Below are positions 14,893-21,611 of a stretch of 21,672 nt of DNA, in pieces. The first letter of the stretch is position 1, and the number at the start of each line of letters is the position of its first letter. Made by a program: the position numbers and the translations under genes. Below the pieces are notes generated by a model, which had not been told where the DNA came from, ran no database searches, and saw only the letters and a list, made by a program, of their open reading frames with translations. Source of the stretch: an uncultured Eubacteriales bacterium (GTDB taxonomy: Bacteria > Bacillota > Clostridia > Oscillospirales > QAMX01); NCBI GenBank assembly GCA_905205975.1, contig CAJLFQ010000033.1:1-21672 (forward strand), read 5' to 3'.

Positions 14893-14935
14893 TCCGTATT
14901 TCCGAAAAACGAGCTGTCAAAATACAAAATACGGA
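14893..14935. promoter_or_regulatory. inverted repeat around a -35 box upstream of the glycoside hydrolase
   Basis: TCCGTATTT (14893-14901) and AAATACGGA (14927-14935) are perfect inverted copies 25 bp apart. On the minus strand a perfect -35, TTGACA (14915-14920), lies between them. The distal arm covers the position of a weak -10 (TACGGA, spacer 16). A regulator bound here could control the hydrolase gene, for example a sugar-responsive repressor. Both the promoter and the operator are inferred from spacing alone. Confidence 0.4.
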
Positions 14936-14980
14936 TGCGTCTGCAGCAAACGGCAAGACGCGGGGCAGCAGAGCCGGCTG

Positions 14981-16354
14981 TCAGATCATCTCGCTCAGGA
15001 TATCCCGTGCGACGTGAATGCCGCTGGCAGAAGCGTGCGACAGGGAATGGGTAATGCCGCTCCCGTCGCCGATGATGTACAGCCCTTTGCAGCGGGATTC
15101 CAGCTTTTCGTTGACCTCAACTTCCATGTTATAGAACTTGACTTCGACGCCGTACAAGAGCGTGTCTTCGTTGGCGGTGCCGGGCGCGACTTTGTCCAGC
15201 GCGTAGATCATTTCAATGATGCCGTCCAGAATCCGCTTCGGCAGCACGAGGCTCAAATCGCCCGGCGTCGCATTCAGCGTCGGCGTGATGAAGGTATCAC
15301 GCATCCGGCTCGGCGTCGAACGCTGGCCGCGGATCAGGTCGCCGAACCGCTGGACGATGACGCCGCCGCCCAGCATATTGCTCAGCCGCGCAATCGATTC
15401 ACCATAGCCGTTGGAATCTTTGAACGGCTCGGAGAAATGCTTTGCCACGAGAAGTGCAAAGTTCGTATTCTCCGTCTGCTTGGCCGGGTCCTCATAGCTG
15501 TGGCCGTTGACGGTGATGATGCCGTTGGTGTTTTCGTTGACGACGGCGCCCTTCGGGTTCATGCAGAATGTCCGGACTTTGTCGCCGTACTGCCGGGTGC
15601 GGTAGACGATCTTGCTTTCATACAGCTCGTCGGTCAGATGTGCAAAGACTTCGGCAGGCAGCTCAACGCGCACGCCGATGTCCACGCGGTTGGACTTGGT
15701 GGGAATGTCCAGCTCCTGACAGACGTGCTCCATCCACTTGCTGCCGCTCCGTCCGACGGAGACGATACACTTTTCGCATTCGTACGTTGCGTCGCCGCAG
15801 TGAATCGCGTAGCCGCCGTCCTTGATTTCGATGGCCTGTACCGGCGTGTCGAAGAAGAAAGAAACCTGATCCTTCAGCTCGGCATACAGATTTTCCAGCA
15901 CGATATAGTTGATGTCTGTGCCCAAGTGGCGGACGGAAGCGTCCAGCAGGTGCAGATCGTTCTGAATGCACAGCGTTTTGAAACGGGTGCCGGCGGTTGA
16001 ATACAGTTTGGTGCCCTCGCCGCCATGCTTCAGGTTGATTTCATCGACATAGTGCATCAGATCCAGCGCCGGTTTCTTGCCGATGTATTCGTAAAGCGTC
16101 CCGCCGAAATCGTTGGTGATGTTGTATTTTCCGTCGGAAAAAGCGCCGGCGCCGCCGAAACCGCTCATAATCGAACAGCTTTTGCAGCCGATGCAGCTCT
16201 TGATTTTCTCGCCGTCAATCGGGCAATGACGCTTGCTCAAAGCGTGACCGGCCTCAAAAACGGCAACTTTCATGTCGGGCTTCTTGTGCATCAGCTCATA
16301 AGCGGCATAAATCCCGCCCGGCCCGGCGCCGATAATAATCACGTCATATTTCAT
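14981..16354 (-). CDS. FAD-dependent oxidoreductase (COG2509-like)
   Basis: A 457-residue cytosolic flavoprotein of the NAD(FAD)-utilising dehydrogenase group; its substrate is unknown. The FAD-binding Rossmann motif GAGPGG is at 9-14 with the acidic end of strand 2 at VAVFEAG. A Cys cluster, CIGCKSC (54-60), with Cys44 nearby, could hold a metal or Fe-S centre. It is followed by the GFGGAGAFSDGKYN loop (65-78), a hallmark of this group. IVSVGRSGSKWM and LYIIGDGSGITHSLSHASASG near the C-terminus complete the FAD site. The start has AGGAGG eight bases upstream. It lies 77 bases downstream of the rRNA methyltransferase gene on the same strand, without a clear terminator, so the two are probably co-transcribed. 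Confidence 0.9.
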   Translation of the reverse strand: MKYDVIIIGAGPGGIYAAYELMHKKPDMKVAVFEAGHALSKRHCPIDGEKIKSCIGCKSCSIMSGFGGAGAFSDGKYNITNDFGGTLYEYIGKKPALDLMHYVDEINLKHGGEGTKLYSTAGTRFKTLCIQNDLHLLDASVRHLGTDINYIVLENLYAELKDQVSFFFDTPVQAIEIKDGGYAIHCGDATYECEKCIVSVGRSGSKWMEHVCQELDIPTKSNRVDIGVRVELPAEVFAHLTDELYESKIVYRTRQYGDKVRTFCMNPKGAVVNENTNGIITVNGHSYEDPAKQTENTNFALLVAKHFSEPFKDSNGYGESIARLSNMLGGGVIVQRFGDLIRGQRSTPSRMRDTFITPTLNATPGDLSLVLPKRILDGIIEMIYALDKVAPGTANEDTLLYGVEVKFYNMEVEVNEKLESRCKGLYIIGDGSGITHSLSHASASGIHVARDILSEMI

Positions 16355-16431
16355 CTGAAAACCTCCTGAAAATAAAAAGCAAGCAGTGTGCGTTTTGAAC
16401 CCCGCAGAATGCGGTGAAAAAGACAGCCGGA

Positions 16432-17799
16432 TTATACCTTCCGCAGCAAAACGATCGTCTCCACATTTGCCGTCCGGGGGAAGAGATCGAAGCCGGACAC
16501 AGCTTCAACCGTATAGCCGCCTTCATGGAGCCGCGCGACATCACGGGCAAGTGTTGCCGGGTCGCAGGAAACGTAAATCACATGCGGAATCCCAAGCTGT
16601 GTCAGATATTGGCAGACCGGCTCGGCCAGCCCCTTTCTGGGCGGGTCGACGACCACTAAATCGGGTACAAAGCCGATTCCTGCCAGTCTTTCAGCCGTAT
16701 CCTGTGCATCCGCACAGAGAAAGCGTACATTCGATAAGTTGTTTTGAGCCGCGTTTGCCTCGGCGTCCCGAACGGCGTCCGGGACGACTTCGAGGCCGAC
16801 CGCAGAACGGCACCTGCGCGCCAGGGCAAGCGTGATGCTGCCTGCGCCGCAGAACAAATCCAGCACGTTCAGCGTGTCAAGCGGCGCGCATTGGGCGGCA
16901 TATGCCAGAATCTGCGCATACAAACGCTCGCACTGCGCATGGTTGACCTGATAGAATGTGTGCGGGGAGAGTGAGAGGAGATTGCCCGCAAGCGTATCCG
17001 TGATGGCTGGCTTTCCCCACAGCGTGAAAATCTTTTCACCGATCAGCCTGTTGGAAACATCCGGCTGGTGCGACAACAGCACAGAGACCAGTTCAGACGA
17101 TGCCGCCTTGAGGTAGAGGATCAACTCATCGACATATTTCAAACGGCGTTTTGCCGCGTTGATGCAGACCATGACCTCGCCGGACACAGCACCGCGCCGG
17201 ATGAAAATACTGCGAACGACGCCGGACTGTGACGATTCGTCGTAAGCCGGAATGCCGTAGTCGTTCATATACGAACAGACGGCGGCGGCAAGCGCACTGA
17301 AAACGGGCGGATGAATCCGACAGACCGGACAGGGAACAACTGCATGACTGTTCGCGCGGTAGAATCCGAAGATCGCTTTCCCGTCTTTTCCGGGCGCAAC
17401 CGGGAAGATGGCTTTGTTGCGGTAGGCGTCGGTTTCTAAAGCGGGATGATAATCGATCGCCGGAGATGCCACACCGCCGATGCGTTCAAGCGCGGAAGCA
17501 ATCTGTTCGCATTTCTGGCGGGATTCAGCTTCGTAAGTGATGTGGCGGTAGTTGCACCCGCCGCAGGCCGGAAACGCCGGACAATCGCTCTCGATGCGAT
17601 CCGGAGACGGCTGAATCAGACGTTCAATCCGTCCGATGGCGCGGTTGGAGAGGCATTTCACAATGCGGACCTCCAACACATCGCCTACGGCGGCGCCGGG
17701 GATGAAGACGGCAATGCCGTCTGCCCGTCCAACCCCTTGGCCGTCATGCGTATAGCCGGTGACAGTCAGTTCGAATAAATCGTTTTTTTTCAAGGTCAT
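16432..17799 (-). CDS. rlmD: 23S rRNA (uracil-C5)-methyltransferase, TrmA/RumA family
   Basis: Makes 5-methyluridine in 23S rRNA using S-adenosylmethionine. The 455-residue protein starts with a TRAM RNA-binding domain (about 4-62). Fe-S cluster ligands Cys73, Cys79 and Cys82 (CPAFPACGGC) follow, with Cys155/Cys158 in CPVC as the fourth. The SAM pocket has NVLDLFCGAGSITL, then GLEVVPDAV and DPPRKG. The catalytic nucleophile is Cys412 in YVSCDPATLARD and the general base Glu447 in TANVET. Firmicute members may modify both U747 and U1939 (RlmCD); the sequence does not say which applies here. The start at 17799 has AAAGGGG directly upstream, and the gene begins 6 bases after the DUF3298 gene stop, implying one transcript. 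Confidence 0.95.
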   Translation of the reverse strand: MTLKKNDLFELTVTGYTHDGQGVGRADGIAVFIPGAAVGDVLEVRIVKCLSNRAIGRIERLIQPSPDRIESDCPAFPACGGCNYRHITYEAESRQKCEQIASALERIGGVASPAIDYHPALETDAYRNKAIFPVAPGKDGKAIFGFYRANSHAVVPCPVCRIHPPVFSALAAAVCSYMNDYGIPAYDESSQSGVVRSIFIRRGAVSGEVMVCINAAKRRLKYVDELILYLKAASSELVSVLLSHQPDVSNRLIGEKIFTLWGKPAITDTLAGNLLSLSPHTFYQVNHAQCERLYAQILAYAAQCAPLDTLNVLDLFCGAGSITLALARRCRSAVGLEVVPDAVRDAEANAAQNNLSNVRFLCADAQDTAERLAGIGFVPDLVVVDPPRKGLAEPVCQYLTQLGIPHVIYVSCDPATLARDVARLHEGGYTVEAVSGFDLFPRTANVETIVLLRKV

Positions 17800-17805
17800 G
17801 CCCCT

Positions 17806-18816
17806 TTATCCCATATAAAGCGGGTTGATTTTCAGCAGATCGCTCCATTCACTGTAGGGCAGCGTAAACTGGACGATGCCTGCGCTGTATGATGCGATTT
17901 CAAACGGATTGAAGTAAATCGTCAGTCCTTTTTCGCTGAAATACCAGCGGGCAGACAGGTCGAAGAACTTGACGAGGTTTTGATAGTCCGCGTAATACTT
18001 GCCGGTGTTTTTCTGAATCTCTGCAAAAATCGCGTCGTAGATGCGCTGCTGATAGGTGGACGACCCGACCGAAAAGATGCCGGAAAGCGTAAATGCAGCA
18101 TTGGAAGACGGCGAGAAGTTGTATGTACGCTGCGAAATGGCGTCGTGTGATTCGCCGGTGTGTTCCGTCTTGGTGAAAACGACAGAGATGGCGTTGACAG
18201 AGCAGACGGAAACGCTGCAATCAATGGAAAGACGGTAAGGGAGCGAGGTGTCCCCGGCGGCGCGGGCCTGCTTGGCGTAAACAAGGAGCTCTTCCAAAGC
18301 GTATTTCTCATATTCCGAGGCAATTTCCGCCAGACCGGCATTCAGCTTGTCCGGCGAAGCGCCGGAGCCATTTGCGGCTTCAAAGACCGGATAGCGGATC
18401 TGATAGCGCAAAACGACTTTACCGTTGTCGGATTCTTCACCGGAAATGGTTTCCGTCTGTGCCAGCTTCAGCGGCGGCGCACTGTAAAGCGGCGGTTCTG
18501 TGACCGGCGGGGTTGATTCGGAAGTACCGGGGTCATCGGAGGAAACGTCAGAAGAACCGTTGGAAACGGCTGACGTTTGGAGCGGACCAAGCGTGAACGG
18601 CGGCAGCGTGCCGATGGTGCCGGGCGGCGTCGACAGGGCAGGGTCATTGATATCCGTGGGGGCGGCCGGCGTTCCCGGTTCGCCGCGGGAAATGATGATA
18701 ACGGCAATCAATGCCGCAAGGAGAATCGGCGCGCCGATTGCAATGCAGAGCTTCCATGGAATCGGACGCTTCCGGAACTTCAGGTTGGATTTGAAATGAA
18801 TGGGCGAGAATTTCAT
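17806..18816 (-). CDS. membrane-anchored DUF3298 (RsiV-like) protein
   Basis: A 336-residue protein with a short basic N-terminus, one membrane helix at about 23-43 (WKLCIAIGAPILLAALIAVI) and a Pro/Thr/Ser-rich linker to about residue 125. An extracellular domain then ends the protein. The last 90 residues carry the DUF3298 pattern: LSGIFSV...YQQRIYDAI, WYFSEKGLTIYFNPFEIASYSAGIVQFTLPYSEW. The middle part resembles DUF4163. RsiV, the B. subtilis anti-sigma-V factor that binds lysozyme, ends in the same domain, but here the cytosolic segment is too short for an anti-sigma domain and no sigma factor is adjacent. The start at 18816 is preceded by a weak GGATG site. Upstream starts to 18915 lie at the predicted transcript start and are rejected. 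rlmD follows after 6 bases. Confidence 0.82.
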   Translation of the reverse strand: MKFSPIHFKSNLKFRKRPIPWKLCIAIGAPILLAALIAVIIISRGEPGTPAAPTDINDPALSTPPGTIGTLPPFTLGPLQTSAVSNGSSDVSSDDPGTSESTPPVTEPPLYSAPPLKLAQTETISGEESDNGKVVLRYQIRYPVFEAANGSGASPDKLNAGLAEIASEYEKYALEELLVYAKQARAAGDTSLPYRLSIDCSVSVCSVNAISVVFTKTEHTGESHDAISQRTYNFSPSSNAAFTLSGIFSVGSSTYQQRIYDAIFAEIQKNTGKYYADYQNLVKFFDLSARWYFSEKGLTIYFNPFEIASYSAGIVQFTLPYSEWSDLLKINPLYMG

Positions 18817-18920
18817 ATGAACTACGCATCCGTGCGAACGAATGAATCCTTTCGTCGATATACCGGGCAGGAGCCCCGAAAAGCGGCAGACAAGCGGTGT
18901 ACATGCCATGCGCAACGTAC

Positions 18921-18943
18921 ATTATATCATAGATCGGGCAAAA
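18921..18943 (-). promoter_or_regulatory. extended -10 promoter of the DUF3298-rlmD transcript
   Basis: On the minus strand TATAAT (18921-18926) is preceded by TGA, giving an extended -10 (TGN-TATAAT). A weak TTTTCT lies 17 bp upstream as -35. The expected start near 18914 leaves a leader of about 100 bases before ATG 18816. It is divergent from the rpsF promoter, about 75 bp away. Confidence 0.6.
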
Positions 18944-18998
18944 AGAAAAGTTGGTCCGGAAAAACTCTGTCTGGAAAAACATTTTTTCGGAATTGCTC

Positions 18999-19026
18999 TT
19001 GACAAATCGGCGTTTTCTGGTATAAT
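18999..19026 (+). promoter_or_regulatory. sigma-A promoter of rpsF-ssb-rpsR
   Basis: TTGACA (18999-19004) and TATAAT (19021-19026) are both perfect, with a 16-bp spacer. The expected start is near 19033, leaving a leader of about 90 bases. Confidence 0.9.
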
Positions 19027-19032
19027 TAAACA

Positions 19033-19121
19033 GATGGTCGGCATGTCCGCAGGCATCCGGCCGCCAATCCTTACTCCCGCGTACTTGCGGGGGTCATTGA
19101 CCAGAAGGAGGTGTATCTGAA
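19033..19121 (+). promoter_or_regulatory. rpsF leader, possible S6:S18 autoregulatory element
   Basis: The leader contains a hairpin ACTCCCGC (about 19074-19081) / GCGGGGGT (19088-19095) with one G-T, a GGTC...GACC pairing possibility around it, and a CCG-rich segment (CATCCGGCCGCC) near 19060. In many bacteria the rpsF leader binds the S6:S18 pair through an unpaired CCG in a stem, mimicking the 16S rRNA site, to limit operon expression. Position and CCG content fit, but I could not fold the consensus by eye. Confidence 0.35.
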
Positions 19122-19427
19122 ATGGCAAACATGGGAAAATACGAAGCGGTTATCATCATCAACGCCACTTTGGACGACAGCGCGATCGAGGCCACGGTTA
19201 CGCGTGTGAAAAACCTGATCGGTGAACACGGCACGCTGGAAGCCATCGATGAATGGGGCAAGCGCAAGCTGGCATACCCGATCGACGACATGATGGAAGG
19301 CTACTACATCCTGGTGAACTTTACGGCTCCGACGGAATTTCCGGCAGAACTCGACCGTATCTGCAACATCAGCGATTCCGTCATCCGTTCGCTGATCGTC
19401 GCGAAAAACGAAGAAGAACAGAAGTAA
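19122..19427 (+). CDS. rpsF: 30S ribosomal protein S6
   Basis: Small-subunit protein that pairs with S18 on the central domain of 16S rRNA. The 101-residue sequence is typical: KYEAVIIINATLDDSAIEATVTRV, then EWGKRKLAYPIDDMMEGYYILVNFTAP (about 45-71), and CNISDSVIRSLIVAKNEE at the end. ATG 19122 follows AAGGAGGTG. It is the first gene of the rpsF-ssb-rpsR operon, driven from 18999-19026. Confidence 0.98.
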   Translation: MANMGKYEAVIIINATLDDSAIEATVTRVKNLIGEHGTLEAIDEWGKRKLAYPIDDMMEGYYILVNFTAPTEFPAELDRICNISDSVIRSLIVAKNEEEQK

Positions 19428-19457
19428 GCACCAAACAGAAAGGGCGTGTATTTCGGT

Positions 19458-19931
19458 ATGCTGAACAAAGCGATTTTGATGGGGCGGCTGACGCGTGACC
19501 CTGAGCTCAGGCACACGCAGAACAATACGCCCGTTGCGTCTTTCCGTCTCGCAGTAGACAGAGGCCGCAAAAGTGCCGATCCGAGCCAGCCGTCCGCTGA
19601 TTTCATCGACATTGTCGCATGGAATCAACAGGCAGAATTTGTTTCCCGTTATTTCCGGAAGGGTCAGCTTGTCGCCGTCTGCGGGCGCATTCAGACAAGA
19701 ACCTGGACCGATAACAACGGCAACAACCGCAACACCGTGGAAGTCGTCGCAGATGAAGTTCATTTTGCCGAACCGAAACGGGACAGCTATGATTCTGCAC
19801 CGATGGGCGGCTCGTCAGGTTATGCACCTGCACCGGCAAACCGTGCACCGGCTCCTGCCGCACAGCCGCAACAGCCATACGCGGGCGGCTTTGACGAGAT
19901 CACCGACGATGACGGTGACCTTCCGTTCTAA
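19458..19931 (+). CDS. ssb: single-stranded DNA-binding protein
   Basis: A tetrameric OB-fold protein that coats single-stranded DNA and recruits replication and repair partners. The OB domain covers about residues 1-105 (MLNKAILMGRLTRDPELRHT; FIDIVAWNQQAEFVSRYFRKGQLVAVCGRIQTR). A Gly/Ala/Pro/Gln-rich flexible linker follows, then the acidic tip DDDGDLPF, the partner-binding hook. At 157 residues it is a normal chromosomal SSB. I prefer ATG 19458; GTG 19446 is in frame but lies almost on top of the AAAGGG site. It sits between rpsF and rpsR as in most Firmicutes. Confidence 0.97.
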   Translation: MLNKAILMGRLTRDPELRHTQNNTPVASFRLAVDRGRKSADPSQPSADFIDIVAWNQQAEFVSRYFRKGQLVAVCGRIQTRTWTDNNGNNRNTVEVVADEVHFAEPKRDSYDSAPMGGSSGYAPAPANRAPAPAAQPQQPYAGGFDEITDDDGDLPF

Positions 19932-20002
19932 CCCAGCGTTGATTTTTTTGCCGGACAAATCGTGCCGGCAGATGACTTTGCTTTGAAAAGGAGGCCATTT
20001 CC

Positions 20003-20248
20003 GTGGAAAACGAAAGAACCGAACGGCCTGCGCGTCCGCGCAAACGCAGAAAGGTCTGCGTATTCTGTGCCGACAAGATCTACGACATCGACTATAAGGA
20101 TGTTTCGCGTCTGCGCCGCTTCATGAGCGAACGTGCGAAGATCCTGCCGCGTCGTATGACGGGTACCTGTGCGAAACATCAGCGCCAGCTGACCATCGCC
20201 ATCAAACGTGCACGTCACATCGCGCTGCTGCCGTATATCTCGGACTAA
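20003..20248 (+). CDS. rpsR: 30S ribosomal protein S18
   Basis: Binds S6 on the small-subunit platform. The 81-residue protein starts at GTG 20003, chosen for the AAAAGGAGG site eight bases upstream. Family features are KVCVFCADK, then DIDYKDVSRLRRFMSERAKILPRRMTG and CAKHQRQLTIAIKRARHIALLPY. The CVFC...CAKH residues are the zinc-ribbon type of S18 (C+), a form often replaced by a Cys-free paralogue under zinc shortage in other bacteria; no such paralogue is in this window. It is the last gene of the operon and is followed by a strong terminator. Confidence 0.98.
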   Translation: MENERTERPARPRKRRKVCVFCADKIYDIDYKDVSRLRRFMSERAKILPRRMTGTCAKHQRQLTIAIKRARHIALLPYISD

Positions 20249-20272
20249 CCGTTTGACAAACACAACCGCAAC

Positions 20273-20314
20273 AAACAGCCGTGCACCCCGAATCGGGGCT
20301 GCACGGCTGTTTTT
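20273..20314. terminator. terminator of rpsF-ssb-rpsR, probably bidirectional
   Basis: AACAGCCGTGCA and TGCACGGCTGTT form a perfect 12-bp stem, extended inside by CCCC/GGGG around GAATC, with TTTTT at the 3' end. A-rich sequence on the left side lets it also serve the convergent minus-strand gene that ends at 20330. Confidence 0.93.
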
Positions 20315-20329
20315 GCATATTGAATCAGT

Positions 20330-20887
20330 TTACAGCAGTGCTTCATCGTAAACGGCACGGGAGCCGCCGACGAATTTCGGCCGTGTGCGGGCGCAGATCA
20401 GCTGCGCCTCACCGATCTGCTTCAGAGAAATGCGCAGCGGCACGACAACCGGGCGCAGATGCATGCCGATCAGCGTTCCGCCGATGTCGATGCCCGCCGC
20501 CGCTTGATGCTCCAGCGATTCAACGGCAACAGGATGGGCAAACGTCCGGTAAGCCGCGGTGGCAAAGGAGCCGCCGGCCTTGGGCTGCGGGACGACGTTG
20601 ACCGGCGGCAGCCGGTAAGCGGCCGCAGCGTCGGCTTCCAGAATCACAGCCCGGTTCAAATGCTCACAGCACTGCGCAGCCAGATAAATGCCGTGCTCGG
20701 AGAGAACGGGGTAGATCCCGTCCAGAATGGCCTGCGCCGCATCCGGCGAGGAGTTTTTGCCGATGACGCCGCCGCAGACCTCGCTGGACGAACATCCGAC
20801 GATGAACAGATCGCCTTTGGATAGATGCGCTTTTTCCAAAATCTCCTGAATGGCCTGTGCCGCCTGCAAACGAATGGTTTCAAACAT
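20330..20887 (-). CDS. TIGR01440 / DUF436 family protein
   Basis: A conserved 185-residue Firmicute protein of unknown biochemical role (B. subtilis YwlG type). Signature stretches are IVGCSSSEVCGGVIGKNSS (29-47), LSEHGIYLAAQCCEHLNRAVILE (62-84), PKAGGSFATAAY and AGIDIGGTLIGMHLRPVVVPLR (about 130-151). The Cys, His and Glu residues in CCEHLNRA and the glycine-rich loops suggest an enzyme active site, but no reaction is established. No signal peptide or membrane helix is visible. The start at 20887 has AGGTGAT upstream. It has its own promoter at 20955-20983 and ends at the shared terminator 20273-20314. Confidence 0.95.
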   Translation of the reverse strand: MFETIRLQAAQAIQEILEKAHLSKGDLFIVGCSSSEVCGGVIGKNSSPDAAQAILDGIYPVLSEHGIYLAAQCCEHLNRAVILEADAAAAYRLPPVNVVPQPKAGGSFATAAYRTFAHPVAVESLEHQAAAGIDIGGTLIGMHLRPVVVPLRISLKQIGEAQLICARTRPKFVGGSRAVYDEALL

Positions 20888-20954
20888 TAGATATCACCTG
20901 TCATTTCCTTTGTAAGCTGTAAGCCGCATTGTGCGGCGTGTTTCTGATATCTTT

Positions 20955-20983
20955 ATTATACCACGCGGCGCAAAGGATTGCAA
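20955..20983 (-). promoter_or_regulatory. sigma-A promoter of the DUF436 gene
   Basis: On the minus strand TTGCAA (20978-20983) and TATAAT (20955-20960) are 17 bp apart. The transcript leader contains a small GCCGC/GCGGC hairpin around 20922-20937. Confidence 0.75.
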
Positions 20984-20987
20984 ACCG

Positions 20988-21329
20988 TCAGCCTGGCGGC
21001 GTCAGAACGGCTTGCACAATGTCATCCGTTTTATCCGAATGCACAACTGTCAAGCGGTATTCTGCGGTCAGCCGTTGTAAGACCGCCAGAGGCTCACCGG
21101 ACAACCCGCAGTCAATGACAATGGGCGGCTCCCCGCGGGAAAGCAGACGGTCCGACCGGATGCAGGTGCGCACAATCAGCTCAGCATCGCTGTCTTCCGG
21201 CCTCAGCAAAATCAACGTCCGGCACCGCGTTTGATTTTTGGCGTAAAAGAGCAGAACAGAGAGCGAAACAAGACCGAACAGGATGCCGATGGCCGCAAAA
21301 AAGTAGAGCATGTAGGATACGAATTCCAT
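20988..21329 (-). CDS. small one-pass membrane protein, unknown
   Basis: A 113-residue protein that I do not recognise. Residues about 4-30 (VSYMLYFFAAIGILFGLVSLSVLLFY) form one membrane helix. A soluble alpha/beta-looking domain of about 80 residues then reads TLILLRPEDSDAELIVRTCIRSDRLL, PPIVIDCGLSGEPLAVLQRL and LTVVHSD, vaguely like a shortened Rossmann or glycosyltransferase-like half-domain. The start at 21329 follows GGAGGTGAT (21340-21348), a 9-base match to the 16S tail; GTG 21332 is an alternative. A 7-bp dyad (21351-21372) lies just before this site. The gene ends 5 bp short of the DUF436 promoter, which serves the next gene on this strand. Confidence 0.72.
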   Translation of the reverse strand: MEFVSYMLYFFAAIGILFGLVSLSVLLFYAKNQTRCRTLILLRPEDSDAELIVRTCIRSDRLLSRGEPPIVIDCGLSGEPLAVLQRLTAEYRLTVVHSDKTDDIVQAVLTPPG

Positions 21330-21350
21330 CACCAGCTCAATCACCTCCCA

Positions 21351-21372
21351 GACTCATGATATTCTATGAGTC
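21351..21372. repeat. 7-bp dyad upstream of the small membrane protein gene
   Basis: GACTCAT (21351-21357) and ATGAGTC (21366-21372) are perfect inverted copies with 8 bases between. On the minus strand it would form a hairpin a few bases before the strong ribosome binding site at 21340-21348, or it could be an operator. It lies between divergent genes. Confidence 0.4.
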
Positions 21373-21456
21373 AATCCGCTGACCTGACAGCAAAAAACGT
21401 CAACGGCAAAACCGCTGAGAAAAAAAGAGGGCATATCCATTTTTTTGTGAATTTGC

Positions 21457-21485
21457 TTGACAAGCCAAAACGGAAATGGTATAAT
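21457..21485 (+). promoter_or_regulatory. consensus sigma-A promoter at the right edge
   Basis: TTGACA (21457-21462) and TATAAT (21480-21485) are both perfect, with a 17-bp spacer. The expected start is near 21492, which gives a leader of about 120 bases before ATG 21612. A hairpin AATACG/CGTATT with a 3-base loop lies at 21564-21578 in that leader. Confidence 0.9.
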
Positions 21486-21503
21486 CAAATCAGATCAAAT
21501 CAG
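21484..21503 (+). repeat. tandem 10-bp repeat at the start site
   Basis: ATCAAATCAG occurs twice head to tail (21484-21493 and 21494-21503), beginning inside the -10 box and covering the expected transcription start. It could be a slippage product or a tandem regulator site. Confidence 0.7.
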
Positions 21504-21611
21504 ATGGAAAGAAATACTTATTTCTACGAAAGATAGACCATAGACAAACGAAATACTGCGGAAAATACGGTGCGTATTCTAAAATATCAAATAGAGTAGG
21601 AGGATTTCAAC

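Noticed and set aside
14834..16000. 388-codon plus-strand ORF opposite the FAD gene
   Set aside because: It is a shadow of the oxidoreductase frame, which has FAD motifs and a ribosome binding site.
16401..16416. CCGCA/TGCGG hairpin between rlmD and the FAD gene as a terminator
   Set aside because: Only a 5-bp stem and no T-run on the minus strand; read-through is more likely.
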